NCBI GenBank assembly: GCA_938009235.1
Contig: CALLIK010000007.1
Span: 124,001-188,000 of the forward strand
Length of the DNA: 64,000 nt
Direction: 5' to 3'
Source: an uncultured Caulobacterales bacterium
GTDB taxonomy: Bacteria > Pseudomonadota > Alphaproteobacteria > Caulobacterales > Maricaulaceae
Shown here: one piece after another, positions 34,352 to 43,804 of the stretch
How the letters are laid out: each line of letters begins with the position of its first letter
How positions within the stretch are numbered: position 1 is the stretch's first letter
The notes under the pieces: generated by a model
Database searches by the model: none
Told to the model about the DNA's origin: nothing
Seen by the model: only the letters and a program-made list of their open reading frames with translations
Translations under genes and position numbers: made by a program

Positions 34352-35323
34352 ATGGAAACACGTCCCCTGATTTTTGACTGCGACCCTGGCCAGGATGACG
34401 CGATCAGCCTGATGATGGCGCTGTCCCCACCGCGGGACGGACAGGCCGCATTAGACATTCGTGCGATCACTGTCACCGCAGGCAATACCACACTGAATAA
34501 ATGCCAACGCAATGCCCGCATGATAGCGCAGATATGCGCCCAAAATGGGGGGTCGAAAAACATCCCCATATTCGCAGGCTGCGCATCGCCGCTTCACTAT
34601 CCACTCGCGACAGCCGAGGAGGTTCACGGGATTGAAGGCTTGGATGGAATTGAAATATTTGAACCTGATGTACCCCTGCAAGACGAACACGCGGTTGATG
34701 CAATCATTAGGTTATGCCGTGAGTTAGATGAGGTTGTTTTGGTCCCCACTGGGCCCCTCACGAATATCGCGACTGCCCTCACCCGCGCACCTGATATTGC
34801 GTCGAAAATTTCAGAGCTCGTGCTGATGGGCGGCGCGCGGCGTGAAGCGGGCAACATCACGCCCTCCGCTGAGTTCAACATATATGTCGACCCCCATGCG
34901 GCAGAAATTGTGTTCAACGCCAATATTCCAAAAACGGTTTTTAGTCTGGACGTGACGCATATTGCGTTGATCCAAGACAGCCACGTCAACCGCATAGAAG
35001 CCCTGCAAACACCGCTCTCTGGAATACTGACCAAGATGCTGCGTAGCGGCTATGCGGAATATGACCGCGCCAAATTCGGAACCTCTGGAACGCCAATCCA
35101 TGATGCGTGTACGGCGGCCTATTTATTTCGGCCTGAGCTGTTCGACTTTCGCAAAGTCAGTGTGCAGGTTGAAACGCAAAGCCCCATTTCGCGTGGCCAT
35201 ACTAGCGTCGATTTTTGGGGCATGACTGACAGGCAGAAAGATACACATTGGGCCATTGATGTTGATCAGGCTGAATTCTTCGATTTGATGATTAAGTGCA
35301 TATCGGCGTACGCCAAAACTTGA
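34352..35323 (+). CDS. Inosine/uridine-preferring nucleoside hydrolase
   Basis: A 323-residue IunH-family enzyme that hydrolyses ribonucleosides to free base and ribose. The calcium-binding signature DCDPGQDDAI (about residues 9-18, family DxDxGxDD) is at the N-terminus. Further family landmarks are VPTGPLTNIATALT (about 132-145), ELVLMGGARREAGNITPSAEFN in segments (the N and E ligands), and the C-terminal HDACTAAYLFRPELF with the catalytic His/Asp. Divergent from the PRTase gene. Substrate preference cannot be set from the sequence. Confidence 0.92.
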   Translation: METRPLIFDCDPGQDDAISLMMALSPPRDGQAALDIRAITVTAGNTTLNKCQRNARMIAQICAQNGGSKNIPIFAGCASPLHYPLATAEEVHGIEGLDGIEIFEPDVPLQDEHAVDAIIRLCRELDEVVLVPTGPLTNIATALTRAPDIASKISELVLMGGARREAGNITPSAEFNIYVDPHAAEIVFNANIPKTVFSLDVTHIALIQDSHVNRIEALQTPLSGILTKMLRSGYAEYDRAKFGTSGTPIHDACTAAYLFRPELFDFRKVSVQVETQSPISRGHTSVDFWGMTDRQKDTHWAIDVDQAEFFDLMIKCISAYAKT

Positions 35324-35455
35324 CTGCATCTAGCCATGAAGACTGAACTCTCGGCTTTGTGATATTACCTAAGTGCAGGAAGCGCCGCCTAGCTCTTGAT
35401 TCTAATCCCGTGAGCCGCCACATATCGTGTCGAACCTGAATTCAAGAGATTTCCT

Positions 35456-36343
35456 ATGACTGATACAGCCGCCGACATTGTAAAAGATGGATCCGATGCC
35501 GCCTTTATGACGGATGTCATCGAAGCCAGTAGCAACGTCCCTGTCATTGTTGATTTTTGGGCGCCTTGGTGCGGACCATGTAAACAACTTATGCCTCGGC
35601 TTGAGCGCGCCGTGAAAGCGGCAGGCGGCAAAGTCAAACTCGTCAAAATCAACACGCAAGAACACAATGGCGTGGCCACCCAACTTGGTGTGCGCTCCAT
35701 TCCTGCTGTCTATGCGTTTAAAGACGGCCAACCTGTCGACGGATTTCAAGGCGCGCAACCAGACACAGCCCTGAATGAATTCATTGCCCGCCTGACGGGC
35801 GAAATTGACCCAAAAGAAGAAGCCAAAGTGTTAGTGGCACGTGCGCGTGATAGCTTAGCCGCAGGCGACCCTGGCGGAGCGGCGCAGGATTATGCGGGCG
35901 CATTGTCTTTGGATATTGAAAACGCTGCAGCACGCGCAGGCCTTGCGCGTCTGTACATTGATGGCGGAAATGAAGATGACGCAGCGCAGCTCCTTAATGA
36001 TACACCAGAGGCCGTCCTAGAGGACCCAGAAATTGTCGCATTGAAGTCTCAATTTGACCTACGCCCTGAACCTGGCGCGCCAGATGAAACACTAGAATTC
36101 GCAGCCAAAGTCAAAGCCAACCCTGATGATCTGGACGCTCGGTTGGAACTGGCGAAAGCCTTAGTTGGCGCAGGCCGCAATGCGGATGCCGTAGATCACC
36201 TCATCTATTCCATTGGTAAAAACCGCGCACATGACGGCGAAGCCGCTCGTATGTTCTTGCTGACGGTCTTTGAAGCCGAAGGCACAGAATCTGAAATCTC
36301 ACGCGATGGACGCAAGCGATTGTCATCCATTTTATATGCGTAA
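35456..36343 (+). CDS. Thioredoxin-domain co-chaperone (CnoX/YbbN-like)
   Basis: A 295-residue protein with an N-terminal thioredoxin fold carrying the redox-active WCGPC (about residues 41-45) and the cis-Pro region RSIPAVYAF (about 79-87). A C-terminal TPR-like helical domain (about 120-290) follows. That arrangement is YbbN/CnoX, a chaperedoxin that protects substrates from over-oxidation and hands them to GroEL/DnaK. The E. coli CnoX active site is SxxC; here the full CGPC is kept, as in Caulobacter-type CnoX, which retains thioredoxin activity. A lonN-trm112-DUF1244 group follows after an intervening minus-strand gene. Confidence 0.88.
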   Translation: MTDTAADIVKDGSDAAFMTDVIEASSNVPVIVDFWAPWCGPCKQLMPRLERAVKAAGGKVKLVKINTQEHNGVATQLGVRSIPAVYAFKDGQPVDGFQGAQPDTALNEFIARLTGEIDPKEEAKVLVARARDSLAAGDPGGAAQDYAGALSLDIENAAARAGLARLYIDGGNEDDAAQLLNDTPEAVLEDPEIVALKSQFDLRPEPGAPDETLEFAAKVKANPDDLDARLELAKALVGAGRNADAVDHLIYSIGKNRAHDGEAARMFLLTVFEAEGTESEISRDGRKRLSSILYA

Positions 36344-36471
36344 GGCTTAATTTTTAGGCCTTCTGAAACTTAGAACACGCAAACCACTCTATAAACCAAC
36401 TCTCAGAAAAGTTTGTCGGAGTGGTGCAAAGGCCACGCTTATGCTTACGTTCGAATATTCGCCTGTGATAC

Positions 36472-37092
36472 TTAGATATTGAGTTCCGACACATCTCTGT
36501 AATCGCCAAACTTCCCCTTGATGAAACAGTTGAAAGCAATCGCGCGGCGAGGTTCAGTCGAGGCATTTGGTTCAACAGCATGGTTGAAATCAGATGGAAA
36601 GAGTAACACTTCTTTTGACCTAGGCGTAATAATATTGGTTCTTGTATTATATAAATTAGCTTTGCCCGCTTCAGGGTTAATCTCAATCCGTTGGTACATA
36701 ACATTTCTGTCAAAAATAATGCGCGATGCAGGTTCAGGTAACTCATCATAATAGAGAGAGCCCGATACGAAAGAATTAGAATGAGCGTGAGGATGCATGC
36801 CTACATTTGGGTTATTCACTAAGGACCAAGATTGCGTCACATAAAGTTTCTGAGAGATTCCTAAAACTTTAGTGGCATATAAATCCAAAGATTCTTGTAT
36901 GACCGCTGCCACGCTCTTGAGTTCTGGTTGTTCAAAAATATACAGGTCTTCTGAAATAAAATTATTCTTGTTTCTAACCATTTTCAAATTTTTGATAAAC
37001 TCGACCTGTTCTTTACTAATGGCGTGCCCAACATCCGCTCTGAAGTAGGGTGTCGCAAACAAAGGTTGAATATCATAATTTGTAATCGTCAT
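36472..37092 (-). CDS. Putative 2-oxoglutarate/Fe(II) dioxygenase
   Basis: A 206-residue protein with the pattern of the small 2OG-FeII_Oxy family often found in phages and marine bacteria (TIGR02466-like). It has an iron-binding HPHAHSNSFVSGSLYY (His-x-His, about residues 112-127), a distal His in FPSDFNHAVEPN (about 174-185) and the 2OG-binding Arg in PRRAIAFN. The start IQPLFATPYFRADV is also typical. The substrate is unknown. It lies opposite to the surrounding trx-lonN genes and is AT-richer, suggesting later insertion. Confidence 0.8.
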   Translation of the reverse strand: MTITNYDIQPLFATPYFRADVGHAISKEQVEFIKNLKMVRNKNNFISEDLYIFEQPELKSVAAVIQESLDLYATKVLGISQKLYVTQSWSLVNNPNVGMHPHAHSNSFVSGSLYYDELPEPASRIIFDRNVMYQRIEINPEAGKANLYNTRTNIITPRSKEVLLFPSDFNHAVEPNASTEPRRAIAFNCFIKGKFGDYRDVSELNI

Positions 37093-37336
37093 CTTGAATA
37101 TCCCCTAATCGTTGACTCATGTGTTTCAGATATTTCAGATCAAAAACCACGTGTGCTCTTAAACTCACCATAATCACAAACTTTGAAAAGTCTAAAGGCA
37201 AGTTTTACCAATTGGGACTATGACAGGATATAGATTCCATCGATTAGCCCGCTACAAAATATTTTCTCTCCAAAAAATCGTTGGCGCGGCGTATCTCCCA
37301 ATTGACAGGAGCCGTTGGGTTTCCCACCTAAGGTCT

Positions 37337-38011
37337 ATGAGCGCCCATTATAAATCTCTTGCCCGACGGACCAACCCAGAGTCTGCGGCCCTGTTCCCTT
37401 TAAATGGGACGGTCCTTCTGCCGGGATGTGATTTGCCTTTGAATATTTTCGAACCCCGCTACCTTAATATGATTGATGATGCGCTGAAGGCAGATCGATT
37501 GATTGGCATGGTGCAATCCCAAGGCGGCGGCTTAGCCGAGATAGGCGGCTTGGGCCGTATCTCTCAATTCTCGGAAACCGAGGATGGACGGTATCTTGTG
37601 GTCCTAAAAGGATTGAAGCGGTTCCGTTTGGGCGAAGAGCTGAAGGTGTCTACGCCTTACCGTCAAGCCAAGTTGATTTTTGACGGGTTTGAAATTGATG
37701 CCGACACACATGACGCCAAACAAACCTCCGAAGCCCTGTCCGAGTCTGGACGCGCGGACCGCGCAACGTTGACGATTGCCATGCGCGCGCTCGCGAAGGC
37801 GGTTAAGGTCGAGCTAGACTGGGACTCGTTGCAAGAAATTCCACTTCCGCTATTGATCAATCAAGCCGCAATGATTTCGCCGTTTCAGCCTGAAGACAAA
37901 CAAAGCTTACTAGAGGCGCAAACCTCCGATGAGCGCAGACGGCTGCTTATCGGATTGATGCACCTCTACGCGGGGCAAATAAATGGCAACGGAGAGCAAC
38001 CTACCCAATGA
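37337..38011 (+). CDS. Lon N-terminal (LON substrate-binding) domain protein
   Basis: A stand-alone LON domain of about 224 residues without ATPase or protease parts. [24 protein letters not shown] (landmark [10 protein letters not shown]) is the classic opening of the Lon N-domain, and IGMVQSQGG and FRLGEEL follow in the expected order. These proteins are widespread near trxA/cnoX in alphaproteobacteria; a role in substrate recognition is assumed but unproven. An in-frame ATG at 37220 would add 39 poorly conserved residues; ATG 37337 with AAGG is preferred. The next gene overlaps by 4 nt. Confidence 0.86.
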   Translation: MSAHYKSLARRTNPESAALFPLNGTVLLPGCDLPLNIFEPRYLNMIDDALKADRLIGMVQSQGGGLAEIGGLGRISQFSETEDGRYLVVLKGLKRFRLGEELKVSTPYRQAKLIFDGFEIDADTHDAKQTSEALSESGRADRATLTIAMRALAKAVKVELDWDSLQEIPLPLLINQAAMISPFQPEDKQSLLEAQTSDERRRLLIGLMHLYAGQINGNGEQPTQ

Positions 38012-38226
38012 CAAAATCTCAAGATAATACCTCTGCTAAAAACTCTGTTCCGAAACAAAGCAAGATCGATCCGAAAATGCTTGGTATTTTGGTCTGCCCA
38101 AAAACGCGCGGTCCCCTCATTCATGATACAGAGGCGCAAGAACTGATCTCTAAGAAGGCAAAGCTCGCCTATCCTATTCGCGACGGCGTCCCGATCTTGT
38201 TGGTCAATGAAGCGCGTTCCCTATGA
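38008..38226 (+). CDS. Trm112-family protein (UPF0434/YcaR-like)
   Basis: A 72-residue protein with the Trm112-like core [17 protein letters not shown]...[18 protein letters not shown] (landmarks [10 protein letters not shown] and [11 protein letters not shown]). One of the zinc Cys of eukaryotic Trm112 is retained, others are missing, as in bacterial members. It likely acts as a small partner protein. It overlaps lonN upstream and DUF1244 downstream by 4 nt each. Confidence 0.9.
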   Translation: MTKSQDNTSAKNSVPKQSKIDPKMLGILVCPKTRGPLIHDTEAQELISKKAKLAYPIRDGVPILLVNEARSL

Positions 38227-38540
38227 GTGACCCAAGTCAAGCTAAGTCGGGCCAAGCTGAAACAAATGCCTTGGACGCAGCGACGTTTCGCCGCCTCCTG
38301 AAACATCTCGATGAAAACCGCGACGTTCAAAATATTGACCTGATGATCCTCGCGAATTTCTGCCGGAACTGCCTGTCAAAATGGTGGCTTGAAGAAGCCG
38401 ATTCCAGAGGCCACAATGTGGACTTAGAGGCTGCGCGGCACCGTGTTTACGGCATGGATTACGCCGCGTGGAAAGCCAGCCAACCCGCAGCTACACCCGA
38501 ACAAATCGCAGCCTACAACGCCCGCACGAAGGGGTGTTAA
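38223..38540 (+). CDS. DUF1244 family protein
   Basis: A 105-residue protein with the DUF1244 core: [32 protein letters not shown] (about residues 45-56) with two Cys three apart, and [11 protein letters not shown]. The function is unknown; the family is mainly alpha- and gammaproteobacterial. It ends the lonN-trm112-DUF1244 overlapping unit. The C-terminal [15 protein letters not shown] is Cys-terminated. Confidence 0.87.
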   Translation: MSDPSQAKSGQAETNALDAATFRRLLKHLDENRDVQNIDLMILANFCRNCLSKWWLEEADSRGHNVDLEAARHRVYGMDYAAWKASQPAATPEQIAAYNARTKGC

Positions 38541-38611
38541 AGACCCTACTCCAACGCGGTCACGACCTTCGGCGGAAGGTGTTTGGAACTCACAGTGTTC
38601 AAAACCCGCAA

Positions 38612-39235
38612 ATGACTGCCGCGTCGGCACCCTATACATACTACCTACCACCTACTGATTTTCTTGAAGCTGTTGGACCAGGAGATTCTGTAAAAGTGAT
38701 AATTCAAAGCATTCCTGCAAGTCCTAAATATGACTCGGAGCGAATGTGGATTGAAGTGATAAAGCGTGAAGGCGACCAGATAGTTGGACTATTAGACAAT
38801 CACCCCTTTGATATGCCGCAATTAAAAGCAGGCGACAGGGTTTCATTTCAAACGCGAGATATTATCGACATAAATTGGAACGATGAGGCTCTTGTCGAAC
38901 GCGGACTCGAACGGGCTAATAAAAGGTCCTATTGGGAAAGATGTATGGTCGATAGCGTTGTTGTCAACGCAAACATAGCTGTTGATTACATCTATCGTGA
39001 ACCACCAGACATGACTGAGGACGGCGATAAATACCCAGACAGCGGTTGGCGTATTCGCGGGAATTCCGACGCCATGACACAGGAACAATATGATGCTGAG
39101 GACTCCCAATATATCGCGTTAGGCGCTGTACTCAACGCGGATGATAGTTGGCTACATCTCATAGATGCACCCGTGGGATCTCGGTTTGTGAAAGATAGCT
39201 CTACTGGCAAGTTTATGCCCGTTCTCGACGATTGA
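38612..39235 (+). CDS. DUF2314/DUF2185 (Imm33-like) protein
   Basis: A 207-residue soluble protein. The first half (about residues 33-80: MWIEVIKREGDQIVGLLDN, AGDRVSF) resembles DUF2314. The second half (about 110-205: CMVDSVVVNANIAVDYIYREPPD, DSGWRIRGN, LHLIDAPVGSRFVKD in segments) matches DUF2185, a domain that also occurs as the putative immunity protein Imm33. ATG 38612 is used because upstream codons overlap DUF1244. No toxin gene is adjacent. It interrupts the gap between DUF1244 and hslV and is less G+C-rich than both. Confidence 0.78.
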   Translation: MTAASAPYTYYLPPTDFLEAVGPGDSVKVIIQSIPASPKYDSERMWIEVIKREGDQIVGLLDNHPFDMPQLKAGDRVSFQTRDIIDINWNDEALVERGLERANKRSYWERCMVDSVVVNANIAVDYIYREPPDMTEDGDKYPDSGWRIRGNSDAMTQEQYDAEDSQYIALGAVLNADDSWLHLIDAPVGSRFVKDSSTGKFMPVLDD

Positions 39236-39271
39236 CTTGTAAAAAGAATATTCGCCACCCACATTCTATCT

Positions 39272-39859
39272 ATGACCTATGACCCACATCACGATTACGC
39301 CGATGCCAGCCAGTGGCGCGGCACGACGATACTTTCTGTGCGCAAGAACGGTAAAGTTATTGTTGTTGGCGACGGACAAGTCAGCGCGGGTAATACCGTT
39401 ATGAAATCTAGCGCACGCAAAGTGCGGACCTTGGCGGGCGGAAGCGTGTTGACTGGATTTGCAGGCGCGACGGCGGATGCCTTTGCTTTGCTTGAACGCC
39501 TAGAAGCCAAACTTGAAGCACATCCCACGCAACTCGCGCGGGCCTGTGTGGAACTCGCGAAAGACTGGCGCATGGATAAATATCTGCGGCAGTTGCAAGC
39601 CATGATGATTGTCGCGGATAAGTCCGAGACATTTGTTCTGACAGGGAATGGCGATGTCGTTCAACCTGACACATTCGAGTCTGGATCCTGCATCACGGCC
39701 ATTGGCTCAGGCGGGAATTACGCCTTGTCTGCGGCGCTCGCGATGGATGAGTATGAGGCCGATGCGGAAGCGCTTGCGCGCAAAGCCATGGGCATTGCAG
39801 ATCGTATTTGTGTCTTCACGAATAATAATCTTACGTTAGAATCTCTAGAGACTGATTAG
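39272..39859 (+). CDS. hslV: ATP-dependent protease subunit HslV
   Basis: Peptidase subunit of the HslVU (ClpQY) protease. The catalytic N-terminal Thr is in [23 protein letters not shown], landmark [11 protein letters not shown]. It is preceded by a 17-residue propeptide that must be removed, as in other alphaproteobacteria. The SARKVR block and GNGDVVQPD (about residues 123-131) fit the family; the 195-residue length is normal with the propeptide. The ATPase partner hslU is not adjacent: the next gene converges and overlaps by 4 nt. Confidence 0.94.
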   Translation: MTYDPHHDYADASQWRGTTILSVRKNGKVIVVGDGQVSAGNTVMKSSARKVRTLAGGSVLTGFAGATADAFALLERLEAKLEAHPTQLARACVELAKDWRMDKYLRQLQAMMIVADKSETFVLTGNGDVVQPDTFESGSCITAIGSGGNYALSAALAMDEYEADAEALARKAMGIADRICVFTNNNLTLESLETD

Positions 39860-41385
39860 ACGAACCACGCTTTATTTGCGGAACTGCCTGTTTCCACTTT
39901 TAGGTTCGCTTCGTCCATTTGGCCTGCGGCTAAGGCGGTCAGGCTGCCCTCGTCCATATCTTGTAACTTCGCATAGAACCGCGTGCCGTCTTCCAATTTC
40001 CCGATAACGACAGCGCCAATGGGTAAACCCCGTTTATGTTGGACGATATATGTTTCCATCGTCGCGGCACCCGACGGTGTGGTCGTTTGCCCCGGCACGT
40101 GTTGCGCGGCGATCTGTTCGGCCATTGCGGCCTTATCCGCAAAGACATCACCCTCTGATCCAACCGTAGAATAAATACCAACAGCTTGCTTGCTCATCCA
40201 TCCACCATTGCCATGCGCGAGACCAATTGAGCCTGGCGTGCGGCGGCACGCGTCGACCACTTCGCAAATCGCGTGCAGGACATAATTATTTCCCGGTCCG
40301 CCAAAAAACGGTAAGCCACCCGTCAACGTCATAGGCTTGTCTTTACGGCGCAGCTGCGTTGCGGCTTGATCTACAACGCAAGGAAAGCAGGAGTAGATAT
40401 CTGCATGGTCGATATCGGACACGTTGATACCTGCGGCGTCTAATGCGCCTGCAATCACAACGTCCATCGCCATACTGCGCGAGAGGTCCTCGCGATCGAG
40501 CATCAAATTTTCTTCTGCCTGCGCGTGCCCCCGTAGATAGACCCATTTATCCTCTGGAACGCCGAGTGTCCGCGCATTGCCAACTGTTGTCATCACGACC
40601 GCAGCGCCTTGGTTCACGCCGTCTTTGGCGACCATGTTTTTCAAGTAAGGAGAAACTAATGCACGGTTGTTTGGCGATTGAGTTGCGACTTCTTCGGCTG
40701 TGAAGTTTTTCGCAAACATAGAATAAGGATTATCAAGCGCGACATCAGACATAGGCGCGATGAGCTTGGCCATATACTCGCGGTGCGCCTCTACACTTCG
40801 CCCCGCGCGCAAACGCCCGGCGGTTTCGATAAAGCCGTAATAGCTCATGGCGTCCATTAACCCATGCGCGAGTTCGGTTTGTGCAATCATCATGGGACCA
40901 GAGAATGGGCCTCGGTCATCCCAATCCCCATCTCTGTCATTGGCAGTCTTTTCAGCCCAATCAAGGGCTATGCCGCTGCGTTGTGCGGTGCGCATATTCG
41001 CGAGCGCTTCACCGCCTGCGATCACGGCCACACGAATGTCTCCCGACGTCAAGATTTGCGCAGCTTCTGCCACGAGCGTCTGCGGGGATTGCCCGCCAAT
41101 AACATCATAGATCGCGTGTTTCGGCGTAGCGGCAATGCGGCGCGCGACCGCTCTTGGGAATTTATCGGGTGACCCAAAAGGACATGCATAGGCGGGGCTG
41201 CTGTCCGAAAACGTCCGCACACAAGCAAGCCAATCTACAGCGTCCCCAGACACGCCCGCATCCGCCATTGCCGCGCCCGCCGCGCGACCTGCCATCTCTG
41301 CGTGAGAGGCAGCTGTTGTCAGATCATCGGGCACAGCCTCCATCGCCTGTCCAATGCCGATAAGAATGGGGGTATTATCTTTCAT
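39856..41385 (-). CDS. Thiolase-fold acyl-CoA protein, atypical active site
   Basis: A 509-residue member of the uncharacterised 'acetyl-CoA acetyltransferase' group. Thiolase-fold landmarks are visible ([46 protein letters not shown]). The usual nucleophile region N-x-x-C-x-S-G is replaced by [13 protein letters not shown] (about residues 97-109), with no Cys, and the C-terminal C-x-G motif is replaced by [15 protein letters not shown]-terminal domain (about 410-509) resembles the OB-like tail of SCP2-thiolase-type proteins. It may be a non-decarboxylating acyl-CoA handler rather than a true thiolase. Convergent with hslV. Confidence 0.8.
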   Translation of the reverse strand: MKDNTPILIGIGQAMEAVPDDLTTAASHAEMAGRAAGAAMADAGVSGDAVDWLACVRTFSDSSPAYACPFGSPDKFPRAVARRIAATPKHAIYDVIGGQSPQTLVAEAAQILTSGDIRVAVIAGGEALANMRTAQRSGIALDWAEKTANDRDGDWDDRGPFSGPMMIAQTELAHGLMDAMSYYGFIETAGRLRAGRSVEAHREYMAKLIAPMSDVALDNPYSMFAKNFTAEEVATQSPNNRALVSPYLKNMVAKDGVNQGAAVVMTTVGNARTLGVPEDKWVYLRGHAQAEENLMLDREDLSRSMAMDVVIAGALDAAGINVSDIDHADIYSCFPCVVDQAATQLRRKDKPMTLTGGLPFFGGPGNNYVLHAICEVVDACRRTPGSIGLAHGNGGWMSKQAVGIYSTVGSEGDVFADKAAMAEQIAAQHVPGQTTTPSGAATMETYIVQHKRGLPIGAVVIGKLEDGTRFYAKLQDMDEGSLTALAAGQMDEANLKVETGSSANKAWFV

Positions 41386-41551
41386 TTATCGGGTGTGGCG
41401 AAAGGGACAGGGCATGGCAAGAGAGTTAGATGTATGGGCGAACGACATGATCGTTTGACCAATTTATATGTGTATCTTCACGCTAACTTAAGCGGCTTTA
41501 CTTTATACGGCCATTCAATCCATCTTCTTCCATATTGATTAAGCATTTTTA

Positions 41552-42733
41552 ATGGTAACAGAGCCTATAACATCACAACCTTGGGCAGACACTGTTGCTG
41601 CTCAGGATTTGTTTTCTGCTTTGAATCAAGTGGGAAATGGATTTGCAATCTATGATTCAAATTTAGAGCTTCTGTTCGCTAACAAAGCTGTTCGCAAATT
41701 TCTTCCACTTTTGTACAAAAGCCTCGATAATGGCGTGTCATTAAAAGACAGCTTAATGGTGCAAATTAATGAATTCTATCCTGATATCGATTCTAATGAA
41801 GTCGAGCAGCGCGCCGAAATTATTCTAAACGAAATTAGAAATGAGGGCTCATTGGAGGTTTTTGCTGCGGATGGCCGCAGAATTAATAGTCTCTACAAAA
41901 AATTAGACAGCGGACAATTTGTTCTCACGTGTACAGACATCACAGAGAGAGATCGGCAGCAGAAAGCTCTCGAAAAAGCGCGGCAGGATGCCGATGCTGC
42001 CAACATTGCCAAGAGTGATTTTTTGGCAAATATGTCTCATGAAATACGGACGCCTTTGGCGGGTGTATTCATGGCCACCCAAATCTTACAGCAACGCCTT
42101 CAAGCGACGAACCAGACCGATTTATGCGACCTTGCTGATGTTTTGGTTGGGAGTACGCATCACCTCAAAGCGATTATTAATGATGTCCTTGATCTCTCGA
42201 AAATTGAAGCGGGTGAAATTGAAATCGTTATAGCGGGCCACTCTTTACTTGAAATGCTACTCACGTTGAAGGCGTCTCAAGATTATGTCGCCTCAGACAA
42301 AGGCATAGAGCTTAAACTCGTCATAGATCCAAAACTACCAGATACTCTTCTCTATGACTGTGTCCACGTCAGGCAATGTGTCACGAATTTAATCAGTAAC
42401 GCTCTCAAATTTACAGAATCAGGCAGCGTAACAATCGCAGTGATATATAACCCGCAATCAACAACAGTAACGATACATGTCGCTGATACAGGCATTGGTA
42501 TTGCTCTGGATAAACAGGCTTATGTTTTTGATCACTTTGCTCAAGTCAAAGAAGATGTGCCAGTCTCCCATATGGGAACCGGCCTTGGCCTCGCGATCAG
42601 CCAAAAGCTCGCAAAGCTTATGGGCGGAGACATCAAGTTAACATCCGAATTAGGCAGAGGGTCAATTTTTACCCTCACCTTTATCGCTGAACCTGAAATC
42701 GCGACGCAGCAATACATCATATCTGCGGCTTAA
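41552..42733 (+). CDS. PAS-domain histidine kinase
   Basis: A 393-residue soluble kinase: one PAS-like region (about residues 20-135), HisKA with NMSHEIRTPLAGVFMATQIL (phospho-acceptor His about 165) and HATPase (NLISNALKF, DTGIGIALD, GTGLGLAISQ). There is no receiver, membrane segment or linked response regulator. Its PAS region (FAIYDSNLELLFANKAVRKFLP) resembles that of the hybrid kinase at 22.6-25.0 kb, suggesting common ancestry. A gene for a secreted protein follows 108 bp downstream in the same direction. Confidence 0.9.
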   Translation: MVTEPITSQPWADTVAAQDLFSALNQVGNGFAIYDSNLELLFANKAVRKFLPLLYKSLDNGVSLKDSLMVQINEFYPDIDSNEVEQRAEIILNEIRNEGSLEVFAADGRRINSLYKKLDSGQFVLTCTDITERDRQQKALEKARQDADAANIAKSDFLANMSHEIRTPLAGVFMATQILQQRLQATNQTDLCDLADVLVGSTHHLKAIINDVLDLSKIEAGEIEIVIAGHSLLEMLLTLKASQDYVASDKGIELKLVIDPKLPDTLLYDCVHVRQCVTNLISNALKFTESGSVTIAVIYNPQSTTVTIHVADTGIGIALDKQAYVFDHFAQVKEDVPVSHMGTGLGLAISQKLAKLMGGDIKLTSELGRGSIFTLTFIAEPEIATQQYIISAA

Positions 42734-42841
42734 GTCACACCCAAAATAGCTATAGGTTTCTAAACTAACCCCATTTTTAACCGCTTAATTACTACGTCCA
42801 TTTTTACAACTTAAGGGTGTGCAATATACATTACAGCCAAT

Positions 42842-43741
42842 ATGGCTTATCATGTAAGACACACCAAACGCGCTTCGTATTCTGCTGCAGGACTGTTAGT
42901 CGCTGTTATTGCGGCAGAGGCTCTATATTCAAGCTCGGCATTTGCTACGCCAATTGGGCCCTTTTTTAAGCTTCAATCTACCGTCATCATCATTGGTGCG
43001 ACTGAAGGTGAAAGCAAGGGCGGTGTTACCCCAGTTGTTCTTGATTTCAACCTGTTAACGCCAACTTCATCCAGCTTGACCTCGCCAGATAACATTAGTC
43101 TTGATCGATATGTTTTGAACGCAAACTCAGGCTTCAATGCTAGGTATGATTTTTTGGCAGGCACCACACGCCTGATCGTCGATAATGAAACGGCTAGAGA
43201 GGACTTCGGAATCCTAGGCAGCAGCGATATTTATTACCTTGAGGCCTCAGACACCCTCTCCGCTTTCAGTCCTGATAACGCGGCGGATATCAATGCTCGG
43301 GACTCACATAATGCCTCACGCTTTCTTGTCGTGTCGAATGCGCGTTTCGATATATATTCTCAAGCCAGCAACTTAACACGAACAGGTGATTTTGCCGTAC
43401 TCGATTACGAGAACATCAGCTATCGCGCCCTAATAAAAACTAGCGGTGGATCAGGGACTGGGCGATGGGGCGACGCCGCGCAAAACCCAGCCGTCGGTGG
43501 TGGCGGTATTGATGACACTATAGATGACTTAAGCGACATGACCGTAGGGCCCATGCAACTCTTTGAGGGCGGACGCCGCACAGCCAAAACCACGGGATCA
43601 TTGCTAGATCAGGCTGTTTCATTCAATATTCATTACGCGCTCAGCGACGTAGCCGACGCGAGCACAGCGCGTGGCCATGATTTCTCTATAGGCACCGGAA
43701 CACTCGGAGCAGATGTCACCTACACGATCTATACGCCTTAA
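42842..43741 (+). CDS. Hypothetical secreted protein
   Basis: A 299-residue protein with a signal sequence (hydrophobic stretch about residues 15-35, likely cleavage after SSAFA). The mature part is rich in Ser, Thr, Asp and Asn and beta-like, with no Cys and no recognised domain; a glycine/aspartate-rich segment GGGGIDDTIDDL lies near residue 222. It looks like an exported or surface protein. It follows the PAS kinase gene on the same strand. No function can be assigned. Confidence 0.65.
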   Translation: MAYHVRHTKRASYSAAGLLVAVIAAEALYSSSAFATPIGPFFKLQSTVIIIGATEGESKGGVTPVVLDFNLLTPTSSSLTSPDNISLDRYVLNANSGFNARYDFLAGTTRLIVDNETAREDFGILGSSDIYYLEASDTLSAFSPDNAADINARDSHNASRFLVVSNARFDIYSQASNLTRTGDFAVLDYENISYRALIKTSGGSGTGRWGDAAQNPAVGGGGIDDTIDDLSDMTVGPMQLFEGGRRTAKTTGSLLDQAVSFNIHYALSDVADASTARGHDFSIGTGTLGADVTYTIYTP

Positions 43742-43804
43742 ACCGTCGCGCTTGAACTCAAGCACCTGCAGAAAATCGAACGCGAGTTATTTTCATCCTA
43801 CGTA

